Source: Micromonospora rhizosphaerae
Lineage (GTDB): Bacteria > Actinomycetota > Actinomycetes > Mycobacteriales > Micromonosporaceae
DNA length: 64,000 bases
Direction of reading: 5' to 3'
NCBI RefSeq assembly: GCF_900091465.1
Contig: NZ_FMHV01000002.1
Coordinates: 6,510,001 to 6,574,000 of the forward strand
Part shown: positions 61,355 to 64,000 of the stretch, piece after piece
How the letters are laid out: each line of letters starts with the position of its first letter
Numbering within the stretch: position 1 is the first letter of the stretch
The notes under the pieces: model-generated
Told to the model about the DNA's origin: nothing
Seen by the model: only the letters and a program-made list of their open reading frames with translations
Databases searched by the model: none
Program-made: the position numbers and the translations under genes

Positions 61355-62734
61355 TCAGCAGCCGGGCAGGCGCTCGATCAGGTAGCGCTCGACCTGGTCC
61401 AGCGAGATGCGTTCCTGGGCCATGGTGTCCCGGTTCCGCACGGTCACCGCGTTGTCGTCCAGGGTGTCGAAGTCCACCGTCACGCAGAACGGCGTGCCGA
61501 TCTCGTCCTGCCGCCGGTAGCGGCGACCGATCGCCTGCGAGTCGTCGAACTCGACCACCCAGCGCTTGCGCAGGTCCGCGGCGAGGCCCCGCGCCTTGGG
61601 CGAGAGCGCCTCGTTACGGGACAGCGGCAGCACCGCCACCTTGACCGGGGCCAGCCGGGGGTCGAAGCGCATGACCGTCCGCTTGTCCACGCCGCCCTTG
61701 GTGTTCGGGGCCTCGTCCTCGTCGTACGCCTCGAGCAGGAAGGCGAGCACCGCGCGGGTCAGGCCGGCGGCCGGCTCGATCACGTACGGGACCCAGCGCT
61801 CGCCCTTGCCCTGGTCGAAGTACGACAGGTCGACGCCGGAGTGCTTGCTGTGCGTGGACAGGTCGAAGTCGGTCCGGTTGGCGATGCCCTCCAGCTCGGC
61901 GAACTCGGTGCCGCCGAACTGGAACCGGTACTCGATGTCGACCGTGCGCTTGGAGTAGTGGGAGAGCTTCTCCTTGGGGTGCTCGTAGAAGCGCAGGTTC
62001 TGCTCCGACAGGCCGAGGTCCAGGTACCAGTTCCAGCGCTCCCGCAGCCAGTACTCGTGCCACTCCTCGTCGGTGCCCGGCTCGACGAAGAACTCCATCT
62101 CCATCTGCTCGAACTCGCGGGTGCGGAAGATGAAGTTGCCCGGGGTGATCTCGTTGCGGAACGACTTGCCGGTCTGCGCGATGCCGAACGGCGGCTTCTT
62201 CCGGGCGACGGTCTCCACGTTCTTGTAGTTGACGAAGATGCCCTGGGCGGTCTCCGGGCGCAGGTAGTGCAGGCCCTCGTCGCTCTCCACCGGGCCCAGG
62301 TAGGTCTTCATCAGGCCGTTGAACATCCGCGGCTCGGTGAAGGTGCCCTTATTGCCGCAGTTGGGGCAGGTCAGCTCGGACAGCGAGGTTGGCGGACGGC
62401 CCTGCTTGGCCTCGAACGCCTCCTCGAGGTGGTCCGCCCGGAACCGCTTGTGGCAGAACTGGCACTCGGTCAGCGGGTCGACGAACTCGGCGAGGTGGCC
62501 GGAGGCCTCCCAGACCTGGGGGGCCAGGATGACCGCGGAGTCCAGGCCGACCACGTCGTCGCGCTGCTGGACCATGGTCTTCCACCACTGCCGGCGGACG
62601 TTCTCCTTGAGCTCCACGCCGAGCGGACCGTAGTCCCACGCCGACCGGGTGCCCCCGTAGATCTCACTCGAGGGGAAGACGAAGCCCCGCCGCTTGGCGA
62701 GGTTGACGATGGCGTCGATGCGGTCGGCTGGCAT
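61355..62734 (-). CDS. glyS: Glycine-tRNA ligase, single-chain
   Basis: A 459-residue class II synthetase of the alpha-2 type that charges tRNA-Gly. Landmarks are [21 protein letters not shown], a zinc-binding pair CQFCHK and [57 protein letters not shown] and the C-terminal anticodon domain. The ATG follows AGGAGGAAAC. It is the first housekeeping gene of the leftward series that continues with dusB, ppdK, dgt and dnaG. Confidence 0.97.
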   Translation of the reverse strand: MPADRIDAIVNLAKRRGFVFPSSEIYGGTRSAWDYGPLGVELKENVRRQWWKTMVQQRDDVVGLDSAVILAPQVWEASGHLAEFVDPLTECQFCHKRFRADHLEEAFEAKQGRPPTSLSELTCPNCGNKGTFTEPRMFNGLMKTYLGPVESDEGLHYLRPETAQGIFVNYKNVETVARKKPPFGIAQTGKSFRNEITPGNFIFRTREFEQMEMEFFVEPGTDEEWHEYWLRERWNWYLDLGLSEQNLRFYEHPKEKLSHYSKRTVDIEYRFQFGGTEFAELEGIANRTDFDLSTHSKHSGVDLSYFDQGKGERWVPYVIEPAAGLTRAVLAFLLEAYDEDEAPNTKGGVDKRTVMRFDPRLAPVKVAVLPLSRNEALSPKARGLAADLRKRWVVEFDDSQAIGRRYRRQDEIGTPFCVTVDFDTLDDNAVTVRNRDTMAQERISLDQVERYLIERLPGC

Positions 62735-62850
62735 GTTTCCTCCTACGCCGGCTGGCGGTCGGCGGGGGCGCGATGTGGGTGGGAACGGTCAGTTTCGGGA
62801 CAACGGTACGGCTATCGGAGTCCCGAGCCCAGCAGAATACCGGGGGCGGG

Positions 62851-63420
62851 TCAGCTCACCCCGCAGACCTCCATGCCGCCCGTCTGCTGGTCCGACTTCA
62901 GGGTCACCTGCTGGGTCTCCCGCCCGCCCCCGGTGAGGGTCACGTCGACGGGCACGGTGAGGGTCTGGGTGTCCACCCGACCCACCCGGTAGCCGGAGAT
63001 CTGCGGCTCGCTGGCCACCCGCTGCTCGAACTCCGGCCGGGATTCCTGCCGCTGCACGTCGTCGCAGAGCTTGTCGTACGCCCGGGACCAGTCCTTCTCC
63101 ACCAACGCCTGGTAGTAGTCGTCGGTCACCGCCCGCCCCTGCTCGTCGATCGCCTGGGCATTGGTCACCGCCAGCCCGACGATCGCCGCCCCGCCCCCGC
63201 CGCAGCAGAGCAGCACCGCGAGCGCGCCGACGCCGAGCCCGAGCCAGAGCCGGGCGCGACGGCCCTCGGTCGGCGGCGCGGCGAACGGCGGGGCCACCCC
63301 AGGGCCGGCCGGCGGCCCGGGGACGCCCGGCTCGGACGGCGACCCCGGGACCGGCGGCGCGCCGTCGGAGCCGGGCAGCATGGGGTGAGGGGGCGGGGCT
63401 GCCGGTCCGGGAGCGGTCAT
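62851..63420 (-). CDS. Hypothetical membrane-anchored protein with Pro-rich N-terminus
   Basis: A 189-residue protein. A cytoplasmic Pro/Gly-rich tail (1-55) leads to one helix (RLWLGLGVGALAVLLCCGGGGAAIVGLAV) and an extracellular domain of about 95 residues with a DUF4878/NTF2-like pattern (DDYYQALVEKDWSRAYDKLCDDVQR) and two cysteines that could form a disulfide. Such proteins are frequent in actinobacteria and of unknown role. No partner gene is evident. Confidence 0.82.
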   Translation of the reverse strand: MTAPGPAAPPPHPMLPGSDGAPPVPGSPSEPGVPGPPAGPGVAPPFAAPPTEGRRARLWLGLGVGALAVLLCCGGGGAAIVGLAVTNAQAIDEQGRAVTDDYYQALVEKDWSRAYDKLCDDVQRQESRPEFEQRVASEPQISGYRVGRVDTQTLTVPVDVTLTGGGRETQQVTLKSDQQTGGMEVCGVS

Positions 63421-63443
63421 AGGGAGAGGGTAGTGCCCAGGGC

Positions 63444-63785
63444 TCAGCGGTAAGGAGCAGCGGCTCGGTCACTGGCGACGACGACGATCTCACCGTCCGG
63501 CGCGGCGCTGGCCAGCGTCTCGTACGCCGACGGCTCGTCGACCGACTCGGCGAGCAACGGCACCGCGGCGATCTTGACGTCGAACCCGCCCAGCGCCCGC
63601 CGGTACGCCCCGACCGACTCCCACTCGGTGACCAGGCACCAGTGCGTCGGGTCGTCCAGCGCCCGCAGCAGCTCGCCGCGCAGGTAACCGGGGCGGGCGG
63701 CGAGCGCCGCGAGGGCGGCGTGGGCCCGCCCGGTGAAGGCGTCCGCTCCTTCGGTGTTCACGACGAACCGGTTGGTGACCAGCAA
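63444..63785 (-). CDS. Antibiotic biosynthesis monooxygenase (ABM)-fold protein
   Basis: A 113-residue small protein with the ABM ferredoxin-like fold (LLVTNRFVVNTEG, RPGYLRGELLRALDDPTHWCLVTEWESVGAYRRAL). ABM proteins include heme-degrading enzymes and quinol monooxygenases; the Asn in TNRF may correspond to the catalytic Asn of IsdG-type enzymes. I prefer the TTG at 63785, with GAGGAGG six bases upstream, to the ATG at 63827, which lies inside the divergent gene. This start places the protein at the usual family length. Confidence 0.85.
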   Translation of the reverse strand: MLVTNRFVVNTEGADAFTGRAHAALAALAARPGYLRGELLRALDDPTHWCLVTEWESVGAYRRALGGFDVKIAAVPLLAESVDEPSAYETLASAAPDGEIVVVASDRAAAPYR

Positions 63786-63812
63786 CGGCGTCCTCCTCGT
63801 AGAGTCTGTGGA

Positions 63813-64000
63813 ATGGAGCGTACGCAAAGCCCTCTGCTGGCCCGCCTGGCCCGGGTCAATCCGACGGCGGTCTTCCTGGCCACGCTGGTCCTGGTGCTGG
63901 TGGCGCTCTTCGACCCGGGCCGGGTGGGCGGCGTGCTCCTGCTGGCGCTCGCCGCGGCGCTGTTCTGGCTGCTGGCCAGGACCTGGCCGGTGCAGGCACC
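63813..64000 (+). CDS. Small two-helix membrane protein, partial at right edge
   Basis: The frame is open from the ATG at 63813 to the end of the window (62 codons). It encodes MERTQSPLLARLARVNPTA, two hydrophobic helices (VFLATLVLVLVALF and GGVLLLALAAALFWLLA) and RTWPVQA. It resembles short actinobacterial membrane proteins of the DUF6703 type, function unknown. No ribosome binding site precedes it, but TAGAGT at 63800-63805 lies seven bases upstream, as for a leaderless message. It is divergent from the ABM gene. Confidence 0.75.
   Translation, partial: MERTQSPLLARLARVNPTAVFLATLVLVLVALFDPGRVGGVLLLALAAALFWLLARTWPVQA

Overview
The window is chromosomal DNA of a high-GC actinomycete, most likely a member of the Micromonosporaceae (Micromonospora or a close relative). 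This is inferred from the very high third-position GC, frequent GTG/TTG starts, ATGA/TGATG stop-start overlaps, and actinobacterial families such as EboA, SCO3242-type prenyltransferase, BTAD regulators, CUT2 sugar importers and ROK repressors. There is no phage, integrase, transposase or CRISPR array. Two kinds of short palindromic repeat are present.

Layout. 0-5.6 kb: an M16 peptidase (cut by the left edge) coupled to a helical protein of unknown function, an MMPL exporter, tRNA-Asn and a small YtxH-like protein. 5.65-11.7 kb: a sugar locus with a secreted ThuA/PQQ-type dehydrogenase/PKD/CBM protein, a Tat-exported TIM-barrel isomerase and a ROK repressor. 11.7-17.0 kb: a NarL-type two-component system divergent from an ABC exporter of the MacB/FtsX kind. 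17.0-20.4 kb: a decayed patch with a frameshifted mycosin-like S8 peptidase, a second gene fragment, and a large membrane-bound BTAD regulator. 20.5-21.5 kb: another TIM-barrel sugar isomerase. 21.7-29.9 kb: an eight-gene, mostly overlapping operon related to the ebo clusters (inositol-phosphate synthase, UbiA prenyltransferase, TIM-barrel protein, EboA, TatD-like hydrolase, EboE, phosphatase-fold enzyme, polyprenyl diphosphate synthase). 30.2-36.6 kb: a ROK-regulated CUT2 sugar ABC importer with a Gfo/Idh/MocA dehydrogenase. 36.8-44.0 kb: YihY/BrkB protein, an ABC-2 exporter, and a TRAP-TAXI transporter. 44.1-64 kb: a housekeeping backbone read leftwards (glyS, dusB, ppdK, dgt, dnaG) with accessory genes between (LtrA, XRE-ABC, an iron-box-controlled siderophore-interacting flavoprotein, GH20 hexosaminidase, secreted C39-type peptidase, AbiEi/DUF559 protein).

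How the parts work together. Two sugar loci 30 kb apart carry nearly the same inverted repeat (CTTTTGCTCAG...ACAAAAGT) in their promoter regions, and each has its own ROK repressor of the same subfamily. I infer one regulon for uptake and oxidation of a sugar or cyclitol, with ThuA, Gfo/Idh/MocA and TIM-barrel isomerase partners that suggest keto-sugar chemistry.

The ebo-like operon is the strongest candidate for a poorly described system. It joins an NAD-dependent sugar-phosphate cyclase, a prenyl diphosphate synthase and a membrane prenyltransferase to the uncharacterised EboA/EboE functions. This suggests, as inference only, a prenylated polyol or similar exported small molecule.

The AbiEi/DUF559 gene is bracketed by two pairs of AAGGGGCCCC palindromes, and in each pair the centres lie exactly 31 bp apart. 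A second hairpin repeat family (arms CTTTGCTCTGCTGCA) occurs twice; one copy supplies the C-terminal tail of a gene in the ebo-like operon.
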